Positions 18,957-27,894 of a DNA stretch of 64,000 nucleotides are shown in pieces. The stretch is from Corynebacterium silvaticum (lineage in GTDB: Bacteria > Actinomycetota > Actinomycetes > Mycobacteriales > Mycobacteriaceae). How positions within the stretch are numbered: position 1 is the stretch's first letter; each line of letters opens with the position of its first letter. Location of the stretch: assembly GCF_004382825.2 (NCBI RefSeq), contig NZ_SDQO02000003.1, forward strand, positions 310,001 through 374,000, given 5' to 3'. The notes beneath the pieces are model-generated. The model had not been told where the DNA came from. It saw only the letters and a list, made by a program, of their open reading frames with translations, and made no database searches. Made by a program: the position numbers and the translations under genes.

Positions 18957-19317
18957 AGAGTCTTTGTCCTTCTAGTAGTTACGGTTGGCTTTAATCCAGC
19001 GCTGACCACGACATACCAAAGGTAAGCATGGTGCAGACGGGGCGCCTCCGGAGGTTCCCCGCCTCCGGAAATTCCCTTTTTCTATCTGCGCTCACCTTGT
19101 TCGTCGTTACAGACGCCTCGATGTAGCCGAGTTATTGACTTGTTCTCGCCGCAGTGGCCCGGATCGTGTGTGGGCACGAAGACAGTGGGACCACAAGGTC
19201 GTTTCTCAAGTTTAAGTTCAACTTGAGACTTTGGCCAGTGACACACCGACACTTTCTGCTCTTCCTTAGCTCTAATACTCTATTTTCACACCAATATCAG
19301 GGTGCCCGAGCCGTTGC
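18957..19317. other. 361-base gap upstream of mytA, with a small inverted repeat
   Basis: No gene is visible. Both neighbours are on the - strand, so it should hold the mytA promoter and the end of the glycosyltransferase transcript. It contains an 8-base inverted repeat, CTCAAGTT and AACTTGAG, at 19205-19212 and 19220-19227 with a 7-base spacer. No T-run follows it, so an operator or a weak terminator are both possible. Confidence 0.45.
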
Positions 19318-20640
19318 TTATCGACGCCCACCCGTCGTTTCCGCCACCGCTTCCACCAGAGAACTCCATCGAAGCCGCCTATCAGCGCGAATCTCTGGGC
19401 GTGCCCCCAGTCCCATCCCAGCCAACGCGATCATCGGGATGACCAGCGACAGGAACCCTGCCCACATGAGGGAATTGGGCGTCCTTTCCGCAGAAACAAA
19501 CGCCTCTCCAAACGGCGGGAAGAGCAACACTGCCGGAAGAAGCCCCACGGCTGCCCACCACGAAGACCTCTCAGCTAGCGCCACCAGACCAGTCACGGCT
19601 ACAAAGGCCACCATTGTGTAGTGAGTCCACACGATTCCCGACAATGCTGTAACCCCAACAAATGCGACAACCGCACAAATCTCAAATCGAAAATCCTTCA
19701 ATTTGATCAGGGTCACCAGGAACAAAGCAACGGTAACCAGTACTATCCCCATGCTCCACCACATCACGGCTGCGGGGGCCTCGTCGATAACGGCAACGAT
19801 ACTCCCCTCAGGCTGTTGTCCCCTCGCCAACAGCGACGCCAACGACTGATTGATCGCAGAAACCAACGTCTTTGAACCCAGCCACCCCAAAGCCTGCCAC
19901 CATGCGCTAATAACAGACCACGGCGCCACCACTAGGGTAAGAACACCCCAGAACAGGCTTAAACCTGCAGCCCATACGCCAGCGCGCCTATGCCCCGCAA
20001 ACATCAGCATTATCAGCACGATGAGCACGGGAGTGAGCTTGATTAGCACTGCTATCGACACAAGGAGCCCTGAGAGCCACGGGCGGCGCACGCTCATGGC
20101 AAGCCCCACGGCAATCAGCATCATGATGATCGGCGTGGTCTGCCCAATCCAGAAGCTAAGCTGCGTCGCCGCAGACACCCACACCGCCACCGACAGAACC
20201 ACAAGAGGGACTATCTGAGGAGTCCGACGCGTCCATAAATTAATGCAACCGGCGCTGAATAAGACCACCGATATGCCACTGAGAACCAACAACACAGAAG
20301 CACTCGTGGCAAAGCTCATCAACCGAGTCACCGGCGCCAGCGCATAGGCCACCAGAGGGTTATGAACAAAAGGATGCACAAAAGGAGCGAGATCGCTCAC
20401 CTGTTCCGCATACGACGCCCACACTGGGCCTGTGGGGTTGCCAAAATCCGTCGGATCAATGGAATAAAGGCTATCCGAATGTCCATCCGCGACGATCTGC
20501 CCGCCGATCCACAAGCTTCCCCAGTCGTCCGGCTGAGAATTCCGCGACCCCTGCCACCATGGGGCCGACCCAGCACAGAGCGCCAGCAGCCACCCCAGCG
20601 GAGTCAGGAATGACTGAGACTTCTCAGACCTATGGGACAT
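19318..20640 (-). CDS. GT87-type (DUF2029) polyprenol-phosphate-sugar glycosyltransferase
   Basis: A 440-residue membrane protein with about ten hydrophobic segments and the GT-C layout: an acidic first loop after the N-terminal helix (QPDDWGSLWIGG, about residues 36-47), the PTDFGNPTGP stretch (about 64-73) and FVHPFVHNPLVAYAL (about 87-101). It resembles the GT87/DUF2029 group, which includes mycobacterial mannosyl- and arabinosyltransferases using polyprenyl-phosphate sugars. It lies between the two mycolyltransferase genes, which fits arabinan or lipoglycan synthesis, but donor and acceptor cannot be told. AAGGTGA lies just before the ATG. A terminator separates it from mytB upstream. Confidence 0.75.
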   Translation of the reverse strand: MSHRSEKSQSFLTPLGWLLALCAGSAPWWQGSRNSQPDDWGSLWIGGQIVADGHSDSLYSIDPTDFGNPTGPVWASYAEQVSDLAPFVHPFVHNPLVAYALAPVTRLMSFATSASVLLVLSGISVVLFSAGCINLWTRRTPQIVPLVVLSVAVWVSAATQLSFWIGQTTPIIMMLIAVGLAMSVRRPWLSGLLVSIAVLIKLTPVLIVLIMLMFAGHRRAGVWAAGLSLFWGVLTLVVAPWSVISAWWQALGWLGSKTLVSAINQSLASLLARGQQPEGSIVAVIDEAPAAVMWWSMGIVLVTVALFLVTLIKLKDFRFEICAVVAFVGVTALSGIVWTHYTMVAFVAVTGLVALAERSSWWAAVGLLPAVLLFPPFGEAFVSAERTPNSLMWAGFLSLVIPMIALAGMGLGARPEIRADRRLRWSSLVEAVAETTGGRR

Positions 20641-20726
20641 TCGATCACCTTGGAAGCAAAACAGTAGCGGACAATAAAACAGCCGTAGACCAATGTAATG
20701 GCCAAAGGCAACAAGAGCATAAAAAT

Positions 20727-20751
20727 CCCCAGAGGTACGAGCCCTCTGGGG
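20727..20751 (-). terminator. Intrinsic terminator after mytB
   Basis: On the - strand CCCCAGAGG pairs with CCTCTGGGG around a 7-base loop and is followed at once by ATTTTT. It lies about 20 bases after the mytB stop codon. Confidence 0.9.
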
Positions 20752-20770
20752 AGATAGTAAGCAGGAAGCC

Positions 20771-21796
20771 TTACCAGGCGTTCATCACGTTCAGGATGCG
20801 ATCCTTGGTGATAGCCAACTGGTAGTTCCACTGCAGCCAGTTGTGGATACCAACAGCCGGGTAATCCGCAGTGTAATTCAGGCCATAACCCTTTGCCTTG
20901 GTCTCCCAAATCTTGGTGGAGAGGCGGGATGCGACCTCAAGAATGGAACCGTTGACGCGGTCCTTGAACGAATACTTTTCGATGTCCGGGCCGCCCCATG
21001 CGCCGCTAGCAGCAGAGACATACACGTCCTTGCCGTCGAGGCCGCGCATGTTGAACAGCGGATCGAGCTGAATACGACGTGGGCTGAAGAAGCTACCGTA
21101 CATGGAGTTAATGTTCAGGCCACCGACTTCGAGGAGAGCGAGGCCCAGCAGGCTGTACATGCCAGGAGCGGTCATGGCGAGGTAACCGGAGTAGCTCAGC
21201 ACCTGGCGGAACTGCTCTGGGTGAAGAGCAGCAAGGTTCATCGCAGCGGTAGCGCCCATGGAGAGGCCACCGATGGAGTTGTTATTGCGAGCAACACCAA
21301 AATGCGCTTCGAGGTACGCAGGAAGCTCTTGAGTAAGGAAGGTCTCCCACTTGAAGACCTGTCCAACGGAACCAATTCCCGCTGGTGCCGCCCAGTCGGT
21401 GTAGAAGCTGCCGGCACCGCCAACAGGCATGACCAAGGTGATGTTGTTATCCACAAACATGGTCTGTGCGGAAGCATCAAAGGTCCAAGCGTTGGCCGCA
21501 TCGGAAGCGCGCGCTCCGTCGAGCAGGTAGAGGGCAGCGTTACCACCACGACCTGCAGGCTGGATCTGCACTGTCACGTTGTGGCCCATAGCCGGGGAGG
21601 CAACGTCGCAACGCTGTACCCAGTAGTTTGCACCATCCCACTCACAGTGGCCGGTAGCATCTGGCCGCAACCAGTCGCGAGGGCCTGCGGAAGCAACGCC
21701 TGTGCCGGCAACGGTCAGCGCTGCTGCCGTAACCACAGCAGTAAGTGTGGCGGTAGCTTTCTTGCCTACCTTTTTCAATCGGGACGCGATCGTCAT
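20771..21796 (-). CDS. mytB: Mycolyltransferase, antigen 85 type, without LGFP repeats
   Basis: A second exported mycolyltransferase, 341 residues, ending right after the esterase domain. The signal peptide ends ASA-GP at about residue 37. The nucleophile is S179 in GGLSMGA, the family stretch [11 protein letters not shown] is at about 148-158, and the catalytic histidine is H318 in GIHNW. C51 and C63 could form a disulfide. The short form probably gives a freely secreted or outer-layer enzyme beside the wall-bound MytA. It has its own terminator downstream; the 245 bases upstream, after aftB, should hold its promoter. Confidence 0.93.
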   Translation of the reverse strand: MTIASRLKKVGKKATATLTAVVTAAALTVAGTGVASAGPRDWLRPDATGHCEWDGANYWVQRCDVASPAMGHNVTVQIQPAGRGGNAALYLLDGARASDAANAWTFDASAQTMFVDNNITLVMPVGGAGSFYTDWAAPAGIGSVGQVFKWETFLTQELPAYLEAHFGVARNNNSIGGLSMGATAAMNLAALHPEQFRQVLSYSGYLAMTAPGMYSLLGLALLEVGGLNINSMYGSFFSPRRIQLDPLFNMRGLDGKDVYVSAASGAWGGPDIEKYSFKDRVNGSILEVASRLSTKIWETKAKGYGLNYTADYPAVGIHNWLQWNYQLAITKDRILNVMNAW

Positions 21797-22041
21797 AAAT
21801 CTCCTCGAACTAAGTATGCGGCGTCGCAGTTATTATGTGCACGCAAACGCCCCGTCTCATTCCTGCTTAAGTATCGCGCAGGACGTCCGGGCCGTTACAG
21901 AACCGATATAATCCAAGCTAGATTAACTCGCTTATGCTCTTTTTCATAGTTGGAACTTAGTTTTTAGAAAGTTCCCCACCCCACCAGCGCTCTTTATTAC
22001 CCACTTTTGCGGGGGATATATGCAATCAAAGCAAAGCGCAA

Positions 22042-23973
22042 CTAGTCAGTACGGGCGCTCACCGGCCAAGAAATACGAGCTGCCGGGTCCACAGTAGCCC
22101 CATAGTGGGCAGGATCTGGGTTAAGTTCCAGCGAACGTCCTTGGCCTAGTGCAAAAGCAATATTTTTAAAGAATCGTGAAACGCTCATCGGCTCCCGATA
22201 CGTAGCGATGAACTCGGCTATCTCTTCTGTGTAGAGAGCCTTCCGCACGCTCGTCGCCTCAGGTCCATCAACCCACACAGGCAGGTGGTTAAGATTCGCT
22301 GCGGAATCCGCAGCCTGCCAGGACAACGGAAGATGCTTATTGTGGCCGACACGTGAACCCTCGATGCGCGGTTGGCGTGCGCCCAATGGGTTGGATAGGC
22401 CCACCGAATCCACAACCCTCACATCCAAAGGAGCATTCATCGACGTCATGCCCAGGTTAATGCGAGTAATAGTCAGCGGAATGTCTTTTTCTTTGGTGGA
22501 GTCATCCCTAGGAATCGGCTGCCAGTCGTAGAGTTCTTGCTTGTCATCAACCACAAAGTCGAGCATGAGTGCGTCGTTGTTTGCTTGAGCCTGCGCTAAT
22601 CGTTCCTTGAACGTTCGCATTACCGGAACCTCAAGGAAATCCTCTGCTGTCTTTGGCGCATTATCAGACGCGCGCCCCATTGACTGCGTCCAATACTCCC
22701 GCTCATCCACGATGCCGATTTCCTTCTGAGCATCCCCGCTTCCGGGTCGTTCATAGCTATGGCCGCCAGCGACAACCAAGAACGCCCAGGTTACTGCACC
22801 ACAGAAAATTCCAAAGCTAGCCAGCTCGTGCAGCTTGCCCTCGCTCGTGGGACGAATCGGGATCACAGCGACGGGAAGCAGCAACACAAAGAGCGGCAAC
22901 AGCAGCATTCTGCCGTGCATAAAGTCGCCACCAACACGGGTCACATAGAGAATATGCAAGAAGGCACAGCACAGCAGCACCACGATGATGACGCGAGATG
23001 TCCGCAGCTCCGAACGCATGGCAGCAAACCTCTGTGCCGATTCAGCGTCAGACTGCGCACCTATCCCCCATGGGCCCCGGAAGAACCCACCATGAACAAA
23101 CACCGTGTATCCCACGGCGAGCACAAGCAGGGCTGCGATGATCATTCCGTAGGGATCATTAAAGTCCCTCAGATACATCCAGCCGCTTGTCCAGTCACTG
23201 AGCTTTGCGGACTTGGCCACTGCGGTCTGCGGAACAATCAGCCCGTAATATCCCATCCGGAAAATCTGGTATCCCAGCGGCAATGGAAGAGCGACCAAAA
23301 GAATGAGCCCGCGGCGGCGCCAGGTCTCCGCATTCACAAAAATAACCAGCCCGATCACGCCACCATAAAGTGCCATCTCCGGGCGGATGAACCAGCTCAG
23401 GCTACACCAAAAGGCCAAGAAGAGCGTCGCCTGGAATGCCCGATCTGTTCGCTGAGAAGCGTGCGTCTCCGCAGCCGGCGGATGCACAGCGTTGACCCAC
23501 GCAACGATCAGCCACCACAGCACCGCAAGCCAGAAAAGCGACAGGCCCCATTCCAGACCAGACGTAGCAAAATCTCGTGCCGGGGGCAGCGCGATATAGA
23601 TGAGAGCGCCAAAAGGAAGAATCAGTGCGTTGCGCTCCGGATGAAGGCGCACAGTAGCAAGAGCAGCAATAGTCAGCGCGGCTGTGGTCAGGAGCAGCGC
23701 AAGCCACAACGCGATTGCGCTCAGCTCCCCGCCGGTAACTTTGGCAACCGCAAAGATGAGGTACTGCCACAGAGTGGAGGTATTGGCCTCTACCCGCTCG
23801 CCGGCGTTGAACACCGGACCATTACCCGCGAGGAGATTTCGTACGGTCCGCAAAACTATCAGACCGTCATCGCTAATCCACCGGCGTTGCCAGCCTCCAA
23901 CAAATGCAATCACCGCGATAGCCGTGGTAGACACAAACGCGGTGGTCACTGACAACGACCGACCCTTATTCAT
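22042..23973 (-). CDS. aftB: Arabinofuranosyltransferase AftB
   Basis: Adds the terminal beta(1-2)-linked arabinofuranose residues of arabinogalactan, the sites to which mycolates are later attached, from decaprenyl-phosphoarabinose. The 643-residue GT-C protein has about ten N-terminal membrane segments and a C-terminal extracytoplasmic domain from about residue 400. The first loop carries the acidic pair in RRWISDDGLIVLRTVRN (about 29-45), typical of the fold. The length agrees with the mycobacterial enzyme. It lies between mytB and ubiA, as aftB lies beside the antigen 85 genes and ubiA in M. tuberculosis. No strong Shine-Dalgarno precedes the ATG. Confidence 0.9.
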   Translation of the reverse strand: MNKGRSLSVTTAFVSTTAIAVIAFVGGWQRRWISDDGLIVLRTVRNLLAGNGPVFNAGERVEANTSTLWQYLIFAVAKVTGGELSAIALWLALLLTTAALTIAALATVRLHPERNALILPFGALIYIALPPARDFATSGLEWGLSLFWLAVLWWLIVAWVNAVHPPAAETHASQRTDRAFQATLFLAFWCSLSWFIRPEMALYGGVIGLVIFVNAETWRRRGLILLVALPLPLGYQIFRMGYYGLIVPQTAVAKSAKLSDWTSGWMYLRDFNDPYGMIIAALLVLAVGYTVFVHGGFFRGPWGIGAQSDAESAQRFAAMRSELRTSRVIIVVLLCCAFLHILYVTRVGGDFMHGRMLLLPLFVLLLPVAVIPIRPTSEGKLHELASFGIFCGAVTWAFLVVAGGHSYERPGSGDAQKEIGIVDEREYWTQSMGRASDNAPKTAEDFLEVPVMRTFKERLAQAQANNDALMLDFVVDDKQELYDWQPIPRDDSTKEKDIPLTITRINLGMTSMNAPLDVRVVDSVGLSNPLGARQPRIEGSRVGHNKHLPLSWQAADSAANLNHLPVWVDGPEATSVRKALYTEEIAEFIATYREPMSVSRFFKNIAFALGQGRSLELNPDPAHYGATVDPAARISWPVSARTD

Positions 23974-24091
23974 GAGTGCTCATGCTAACACTGAAGACGG
24001 GGCTATTGTGAATCCGAGTGATAAATGTTGCGTGATTAGTTTTTGTTCTCACACTTATTCATATCGCTCTACACCTGCCTTTCCATAACAA

Positions 24092-24136
24092 AACCGCCAC
24101 CGAACAGTTCTGCGAAGAAACTGCTCTGTGGCGGTT
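24092..24136 (-). terminator. Intrinsic terminator after ubiA
   Basis: On the - strand AACCGCCACAGAGCAGTT pairs, with a small internal mismatch, with AACTGTTCGGTGGCGGTT and is followed by TTG. It starts about 20 bases after the ubiA stop and closes the glfT2-PAP2-ubiA run. Confidence 0.85.
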
Positions 24137-24156
24137 GCACTCCTAGTGGCGTGAGC

Positions 24157-25137
24157 CTAAAACGCAGGAACCAAATACACAGCGATGCCGATGCACACGA
24201 CCCATGCGATCGCTAGGACCTGCAACGCGCGGTCTGACAGCGCGAGCTCATCAGGAGCGCCGCCGTCGCCACGGTCAACGTCGGCTGCATAGCGCAAGAT
24301 AGCCACGGTAAAGGGAACCATGGAGACCTGGTACCACACTGAAGCCGTTCCGGAAGATGACGCAGCCATCTCAAAGCCCCATAGCGAGTACGCAATAACC
24401 ACAGCGGTTGCAGAGAGCGTCCACACAAAGCGCAGATACGTGGGCGTATACCCTTCAAGTGACTTGCGGATCTTCGCGCCCGACTTCTTGGCCAGCAAGA
24501 TTTCCGCATAACGCTTACCCGATGCCATGAACAACGAACCAAACGCCGCAACCAGCAGGAACCACTGCGAAAGGTTGATACCTGCGGCCACACCGCCGGC
24601 CATAGCACGCAGCATGAATCCGGAGGAGACCAAAGCAATATCGATCACCGGCTGGTGCTTCCAGCCAAAGCAGTAACCCAGCTGCAGGGCGATATAAACC
24701 ACGACAACAATGCCGAGCCCGTGACCCGAGGAAGCAAAGTAGCTGATGAACACAGCCGCGAGCATCAGGGATACTGCCATGCCGTAGGCCAGGTTGATGG
24801 GCAGAACACCAGCGGCAATCGGCCGGAAACGCTTGGTGGGGTGCTGCCTGTCCGCCTCAACGTCGCGGGCATCATTGATCAGATAAATCGCAGATGCCGA
24901 CATGCAAAAAGCGACAAAGGCGATAAGAATGTCCACGAGTGTGCGCGGCGCGAAGAGAGCCTCTGTGCCGGCGGCAGCGGGTGCAGCAAGAACCAGAACG
25001 TTCTTCACCCACTGCTTGGGGCGCAGTGCTTTAATCATCGCGTCAGGGAGGTTCTTCGGCGGACGACGCTTCTTGTTGTCCTCCACGCCACGTGTGTGGG
25101 GTTCGGGCTCAAGGAAGCTCTTGTTTTGCTCGGTCAC
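24157..25137 (-). CDS. ubiA: Decaprenyl-phosphate phosphoribosyltransferase UbiA (DPPR synthase)
   Basis: Makes 5-phosphoribosyl-1-phosphoryldecaprenol, the first committed step to the arabinose donor decaprenyl-phosphoarabinose. The 326-residue protein has about eight membrane helices and the UbiA-family Asp-rich loop NDARDVEADRQHPTKRFRP (about residues 87-105). A second conserved polar loop, GKRYAEILLAKKSG, is at about 207-220. The basic N-terminus contains ALRPKQWVKN, typical of DPPR synthases. The GTG start directly abuts the PAP2 stop codon (TAAGTG), with AAGGA about 7 bases before it. The neighbours glfT2, PAP2 and aftB are all arabinogalactan genes. Confidence 0.93.
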   Translation of the reverse strand: MTEQNKSFLEPEPHTRGVEDNKKRRPPKNLPDAMIKALRPKQWVKNVLVLAAPAAAGTEALFAPRTLVDILIAFVAFCMSASAIYLINDARDVEADRQHPTKRFRPIAAGVLPINLAYGMAVSLMLAAVFISYFASSGHGLGIVVVVYIALQLGYCFGWKHQPVIDIALVSSGFMLRAMAGGVAAGINLSQWFLLVAAFGSLFMASGKRYAEILLAKKSGAKIRKSLEGYTPTYLRFVWTLSATAVVIAYSLWGFEMAASSSGTASVWYQVSMVPFTVAILRYAADVDRGDGGAPDELALSDRALQVLAIAWVVCIGIAVYLVPAF

Positions 25138-25644
25138 TTACTTTTCCTTCTTATCCATTCGCGATACTGCTTGCGCGGTAGCGGCGCCGAGAAGCGCACC
25201 GACGGTCACGTCGGTTGGGTAATGCACTCCGAGCACCATACGCGATGTCATCATCACAGGGATACCGAGCAGCGGGAGAGGACTGCGCGTGAGCTTAGCA
25301 AGACTCACCAAGGCAGCGCTTGTCGACGTCGCGTGTGAACTAGGAAAGCTCAGCTTAGAGGGCGTTCCCACCCCAATAGCGATCCGATCATCATGTGGAC
25401 GCTTCCGCCGCACAATACGCTTGATCACAACGCTAGCAGCATGGCTGAGAAAAGCCGATACACCAACGTGTATCCACTGGCGGCGTCTCCCCTTATCCAC
25501 GCAAGCGCCCAGAGCGGCCAATCCCATCCACCCCAGAGCGTGCTCACCGAAATGGCTGAGCGCGCGTGCGGTAGGCAGCACGCCACGTCGAGAAGCTAAA
25601 AGCGATTGAATCCCAACAAGAACGTCTGATTCCACTTTACTCAT
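25138..25644 (-). CDS. PAP2-family membrane phosphatase of the arabinogalactan cluster
   Basis: A 168-residue PAP2 phosphatase that probably removes the 5-phosphate from the UbiA product on the way to decaprenyl-phosphoarabinose (as proposed for Rv3807c; inference here). The three motifs are present: KRIVRRKRP, SFPSSHATS (a Ser in the usual Gly position of PSGH) and SRMVLGVHYPTDV. I chose the ATG at 25644, which has AGGTGG about 5 bases upstream and overlaps the glfT2 end by 8 bases, rather than the upstream TTG at 25659. The stop is directly followed by the ubiA GTG, so glfT2, this gene and ubiA are translated from one message. Confidence 0.85.
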   Translation of the reverse strand: MSKVESDVLVGIQSLLASRRGVLPTARALSHFGEHALGWMGLAALGACVDKGRRRQWIHVGVSAFLSHAASVVIKRIVRRKRPHDDRIAIGVGTPSKLSFPSSHATSTSAALVSLAKLTRSPLPLLGIPVMMTSRMVLGVHYPTDVTVGALLGAATAQAVSRMDKKEK

Positions 25645-27628
25645 CCACACCACCTGCAAAAATCTCAGACCATGCCTCGCGGCTGGTCAGACGCGTGTGG
25701 GCGGCGCGGTACTCGCCACGCAGTCGATCAAAGTTCTCTGCGACTTCCTTTTGCAAACAACGCGACTCCTTGAGCAGCTCCTTTGCCTGTTCCAGGTCAC
25801 GCTTGCGGTACACCACTCCGCGACCATCAGCGGTGGTCACCGTAGCGCCGTCGAGACGGGAGAGGCTAAACCAACGCGCCTCGATGGGAGAGAGATTTGC
25901 CTGGGGAACCTCGTGATGATCTTTGTTTTCCTTGGACAACGAGTGCTTGAGACCCTTAGCCAGCCATACGGCCTTCTTGATCGGTGCCAAACGTCCTCCG
26001 ATGTCGCGGATCGGCACACCGGGGATACCAGTGGGCTTAGGCAAGTCCGCGGCGGTGGGCAGCACGACAGCATCCGAATAGGTCTTACGAATCGCCGCGA
26101 TACGAGGCAACGAAGACTCCAGGATGTCAAAGAGCTGATCAGGGCCAGCGAGGAAGTCCTTCATGGCCTCATTTTGGATAGCCACGGTCGAGTACTCCAG
26201 GCACATCAGGTGCTTAATCGTGGCCTTCTGCATCGACTTGATGATGCCCTCAACAGGGCCATCATGGTAGTTAGCAGCCACGACGAGGCGGTTGCGCAGG
26301 TGGAAATACGCCTGCCAGTCAATCGCGTCGTCCTTGTCCGACCATGCCATGTGCCAGATCGCGATACCCGGCCAGGTGGCCGTCGGGTAGCCATGACGCC
26401 CGGCGCGAAGACCGAATTCAGCGTCATCCCACTTGATAAACAGCGGCAGTGGCTGTCCGATTTCTTCTGCGACAACGCGTGGAATCATGCACATCCACCA
26501 GCCGTTGAACTCTGCGTCAATACGACGGTGCAGGTCAACGGAGTTGGGCATATCTGGTTTGTCGCCTGGTTTTCCGCGATCTGCGAGCGGGTGCTTGGCA
26601 AAGTCATGGTCGTAGTGCACATGGGGCGCGGAGGTCCACATAAAGTCATGGCGTCCGATGACCTCGCCCATGGTGTGCAGGTGGCTGCGCTCCTGGAGGT
26701 TGAGCATCTGGCCACCAACCAGCATCGGGGACTTAGCGTAACGAGCCACCTGAAGAGCACGCAGCACTGAGTCAGGTTCAATGGCGATGTCATCATCCAT
26801 GTACAGGATGTAAGGGCTCTTCTTGGCGCCGGCCTCACCTGTGCCGTCTACTCCACCAAGTGCCTCATACATGATGCGGGAATAGCCGCCCGATCCGCCG
26901 AGGTTGCCCTGGCGGAATTCAAAGAAACGCTCCCCGAAGTGCTCGGTTGCTGCTTGATAGCCTGGTTCATCAGCGGGGTGCTTGGTGCCCTGATCCGGCA
27001 TGATCATCGTGTCGATGACCGCATCCACCTCTGGGTCAGAGGCCAGCGCTTCGAGCGCAGCCACTGCGTCTGCCGGGCGGTTGAAGGTGGGGATACCCAC
27101 GGTCACTCGCGGCTCGAAAGGTCCTACCTGGGTGCCGTCGGGAAGCGTCTGGGGGCCGGGCGCCTGCGCTGCGTACCAACCAGCTTCTAGAACGGTGGTG
27201 TCGGTCTCTGCGGTGAGATCGAACCACAGCCAGCCGCCGTCCTCGAAAGGCTGCAAGGAAAGCTCAAATTCAGCGGTTCCGTCGGTGACCACTTGGCCTT
27301 CCACAGCGATGCGGGCGCCGTCAATCTTGGAGCGGTACACGTCTACGCGTGCGGTTCCAGCGACCTCAACCTTGAGGATCACAGAGTCCAGCTGAGACCA
27401 GCGGCGCCAATAGCTTGCGGGGAACGCGTTGAAATACGTCAAGAAGCTCAGCTCGTTGCCGGCAGCAAGCGAGACCGAGCCACGGTCCTCCCACGTCGCA
27501 CGTGCAGTTTTGTGTTCTGCCTCGATGAGGTACAACATCCGCACGTCATAAGGCTCGCCTGCTCGCGGTAGCAGGAATCGCTGCAGCTTTTCCACTGCCT
27601 TAGTAGCCGTGCTCTTATCAGCGCTCAT
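25637..27628 (-). CDS. glfT2: Galactofuranosyltransferase GlfT2
   Basis: Polymerises the galactan of arabinogalactan, adding galactofuranose from UDP-Galf in alternating beta(1-5) and beta(1-6) links on the inner face of the membrane. The 663-residue GT2 protein has an N-terminal beta-rich domain, then VTVGIPTFNRP (about residues 176-186), the metal-binding DDD at 278-280 in YMDDDIAI, the WDDAEF acidic motif at about 400-405 and H426 in IAIWHM. I took the ATG at 27628 (AAAGG 10 bases upstream) over the TTG at 27637, where the Shine-Dalgarno would nearly touch the start. It opens the glfT2-PAP2-ubiA operon and is divergent from the TPM-like gene. Confidence 0.94.
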   Translation of the reverse strand: MSADKSTATKAVEKLQRFLLPRAGEPYDVRMLYLIEAEHKTARATWEDRGSVSLAAGNELSFLTYFNAFPASYWRRWSQLDSVILKVEVAGTARVDVYRSKIDGARIAVEGQVVTDGTAEFELSLQPFEDGGWLWFDLTAETDTTVLEAGWYAAQAPGPQTLPDGTQVGPFEPRVTVGIPTFNRPADAVAALEALASDPEVDAVIDTMIMPDQGTKHPADEPGYQAATEHFGERFFEFRQGNLGGSGGYSRIMYEALGGVDGTGEAGAKKSPYILYMDDDIAIEPDSVLRALQVARYAKSPMLVGGQMLNLQERSHLHTMGEVIGRHDFMWTSAPHVHYDHDFAKHPLADRGKPGDKPDMPNSVDLHRRIDAEFNGWWMCMIPRVVAEEIGQPLPLFIKWDDAEFGLRAGRHGYPTATWPGIAIWHMAWSDKDDAIDWQAYFHLRNRLVVAANYHDGPVEGIIKSMQKATIKHLMCLEYSTVAIQNEAMKDFLAGPDQLFDILESSLPRIAAIRKTYSDAVVLPTAADLPKPTGIPGVPIRDIGGRLAPIKKAVWLAKGLKHSLSKENKDHHEVPQANLSPIEARWFSLSRLDGATVTTADGRGVVYRKRDLEQAKELLKESRCLQKEVAENFDRLRGEYRAAHTRLTSREAWSEIFAGGVDE

Positions 27629-27894
27629 TGACGCCAAACCTTTCTAAAAGTTTTGATGTTGCCCCGCTCTCGAAGGGCACAGTTCACCCGGTCTAGCATA
27701 ATGCTACTGAGTACGTCGTTCCTTAAATAACGCGCACACCACCCGGATTTCTCAGTCGGTTCCTTCTCACGTTTGTGAACCCGTTGTACTGTAGTCTTCT
27801 TATGCTTCTCGGGGGAACTCCATGGTCTAGCAAGCATGCAGAAAGTCTTTATACTCGGCGGTATCGTCGTCAACGTTTGCTGAGAGGTGCGCAC

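Noticed and set aside
20843..21949. 368-codon + strand frame opposite mytB
   Set aside because: Antisense shadow of mytB with no recognisable domain or ribosome site.
22759..23952. 397-codon + strand frame opposite aftB
   Set aside because: Antisense to aftB, rich in Gln, His and Arg, with no family match.
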